Part shown: positions 12,345 through 13,415 of the stretch, piece after piece
How the letters are laid out: every line of letters starts with the position of its first letter
How positions within the stretch are numbered: the first letter of the stretch is position 1
NCBI GenBank assembly: GCA_946405045.1
Contig: CAMJFV010000024.1
Span: 1-13,415, forward strand
Direction: 5' to 3'
Length of the DNA: 13,415 nucleotides
DNA from: an uncultured Bacteroidales bacterium
Lineage (GTDB): Bacteria; Bacteroidota; Bacteroidia; Bacteroidales; Paludibacteraceae
The notes under the pieces: generated by a model
What the model was told of the DNA's origin: nothing
The model's input: the letters and a program-made list of their open reading frames with translations, nothing else
Databases searched by the model: none
Translations under genes and position numbers: made by a program

Positions 12345-12989
12345 TTAATCTTTAACAGGAGTCCCATCTAAATACAAATAATTGCAGTTTCCAGACATAG
12401 ACCAAAGAATTGTTCCTAGTTTATATTTTTGTTGTAATTGTGAAGAGTTGTTATATAGAAAACTGCCACTATGCATATAGTCGTTGACGTAAGTTCTTAA
12501 TTTTTCCATTAATTCTGCATAATCCGTGAATTCTCTTCGGGATGTATTCAAAAATATAAAATCATAATTTACATAATATGTAGGAATGTCACAAGAAAGA
12601 TTACTAGTGTGTTCTTTATAACTATTGTAGACAATTTCTCCTTTTTTATATGCTTTTATTGTAAAATCTCCAAAAGTTTCTTTTAATGTATCACTTGACA
12701 TCCAAACACGTATATTTCCATTTCTCAAATTTTCAATGTCATATGATTTAGAAACTGCCTCATCATAGCTTTTAGGCAATGGAAAAAATGTTGTTGTTTC
12801 AGTTGATCGATGAAGCTTGTCTACTTTCTCTAAAATCATAGGAATTGTATCTTTTACAAATAGATTTTCCTGCTGTTTAGGCGTATCGTTGTCTTTTTCT
12901 CTTTCTCTGTGTGTTATTTCATCGTCATCACAAGAGCTAAAAATAGGCATACAGATAAAAAGTGAATATAAACATATATTTTTTTTCAT
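12345..12989 (-). CDS. Predicted surface lipoprotein, unknown family
   Basis: Lipoprotein of 214 residues from ATG 12989 (MKKNICLYSLFICMPIFSSC). The frame extends to 13028, but that ATG lies on the -7 box at 13026-13033, so 12989 is the start. Lipidated Cys 20 is followed by DDDEITHREREKDND; acidic residues right after the Cys are the known surface-export signal of Bacteroidetes lipoproteins, so exposure on the cell surface is plausible. The rest is a soluble alpha/beta-looking region with no motif I recognise: a Y/D-rich middle (SYDEAVSKSYDIENL), RVWMSSDTLKETFGDFTIKAYKKGEI, and a C-terminal NYLYLDG. The DNA is visibly more AT-rich than the his-gpmI block. It precedes the YiiX-like gene on the same strand. 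Confidence 0.75.
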   Translation of the reverse strand: MKKNICLYSLFICMPIFSSCDDDEITHREREKDNDTPKQQENLFVKDTIPMILEKVDKLHRSTETTTFFPLPKSYDEAVSKSYDIENLRNGNIRVWMSSDTLKETFGDFTIKAYKKGEIVYNSYKEHTSNLSCDIPTYYVNYDFIFLNTSRREFTDYAELMEKLRTYVNDYMHSGSFLYNNSSQLQQKYKLGTILWSMSGNCNYLYLDGTPVKD

Positions 12990-13025
12990 TTTGTTTGCTT
13001 TGAAGTTCAACTTAGGTTTATAAGA

Positions 13026-13033
13026 CAAATATA
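13026..13033 (-). promoter_or_regulatory. -7 box of the surface lipoprotein gene
   Basis: On the minus strand TATATTTG, a perfect TAnnTTTG. A TTTG lies 23 nt upstream (13060-13057), somewhat longer than the ideal 19-21. Transcription would start near 13020, about 30 nt before ATG 12989. Confidence 0.45.
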
Positions 13034-13084
13034 ATAATGATTATTGAATAAACGTACAAAAGGACATATTATTTTGATATTTCC

Positions 13085-13415
13085 TCATAGTTTTATGTTG
13101 TCTGCATATTTTGTCAATCTGTCTTTAAAAATATTTCTGAATGTGTCGATAAGACTTGTCTTGCTAAATAGAACATCTTGAAGGCTTATTTCAAATGATA
13201 TATTACATGTCATCTGACCTTTATCTGTGTTTATCTCATTGCCTATACATTTATAATGTTCATGAATGTTTGACTCTTTAATAGTAGTGCTTTTGTTAAT
13301 CAATGCGTTAGATCTATTTAACGAGTATTCAATTTGTACATTGTCTGTAGATAAACTTTTATCATTATAGTAGAAGCAATGAATGCATAAGGAATGTGTG
13401 ATTCTTGAATTGTCA
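13085..13415 (-). CDS. C-terminal part of an unrecognised gene (runs off the window)
   Basis: The frame ending at a TGA (13085-13087) stays open without a stop to the window edge, giving at least 109 residues, so this is the 3' part of a larger gene. An internal TTG at 13303 should not be taken as its start. Visible sequence includes CIHCFYYND, then NVQIEYSLNRSNALINKSTTI, HYKCIGNEINTDKGQMTCNISFEISLQDVLF and the end FRNIFKDRLTKYADNIKL. The alternating hydrophobic pattern suggests a beta-rich region with a short C-terminal helix. No family recognised. It lies about 50 nt upstream of the lipoprotein promoter on the same strand; no clear terminator is seen between them. Confidence 0.6.
   Translation of the reverse strand, partial: DNSRITHSLCIHCFYYNDKSLSTDNVQIEYSLNRSNALINKSTTIKESNIHEHYKCIGNEINTDKGQMTCNISFEISLQDVLFSKTSLIDTFRNIFKDRLTKYADNIKL

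Overview
The window looks like a chromosomal stretch of a Bacteroidales bacterium, Prevotella- or Bacteroides-like. It is AT-rich, starts are preceded by A-rich leaders instead of Shine-Dalgarno sequences, and several genes have the Bacteroidetes -7 box TAnnTTTG. It also carries families typical of this order: loose lipoboxes ending SC or GC, DUF6515- and DUF4834-like proteins, an NMxGQxV...GKK protein tail, and an rSAM/lipoprotein locus. All genes are on the minus strand except an SDR oxidoreductase and an AAA-type ATPase.

Layout. 1-690: a secreted Ig-like protein and its terminator. 690-1150: a mostly empty AT-rich gap. 1151-1882 (+): SDR oxidoreductase, ending at a hairpin shared with the convergent operon. 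1973-4886 (-): the most notable locus, a tight five-gene operon with four paralogous lipoproteins followed by a radical SAM/SPASM enzyme, driven by one clear promoter at 4918-4948 with an inverted repeat on its -33 element. 5019-5762 (-): secreted DUF6515-like protein. 5855-9944 (-): housekeeping block hisA, hisIE, ftsE, a small DUF4834-like membrane protein and gpmI, closed by a strong terminator. 10125-11689: a plus-strand DUF4143-type ATPase bracketed by two direct-repeat arrays of a 33-bp unit. 11714-12989 (-): a YiiX-like cysteine hydrolase and a lipoprotein. 13085-13415 (-): the C-terminal part of an unrecognised gene running off the window.

How they fit together. The radical SAM enzyme has the three-Cys radical SAM motif plus a full set of SPASM-type cysteines, while all four lipoproteins share a 20-residue signal peptide with Cys at exactly position 21, an invariant YGCPY motif just after it, a CarboxypepD_reg/transthyretin-like domain and an I(N/D)IVL(K/M)K-type end. 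The simplest reading is that the enzyme modifies the lipoproteins in the cytoplasm before Sec export and lipidation. This matches a class predicted by comparative genomics (as I recall, TIGR04133/TIGR04134); I know of no established chemistry or role for it. Other points of note are a HisE domain in HisIE that has lost three of five expected acidic metal ligands, absence of hisF between hisA and hisIE, and the repeat-bracketed ATPase, which looks like a dispersed or transferred unit.
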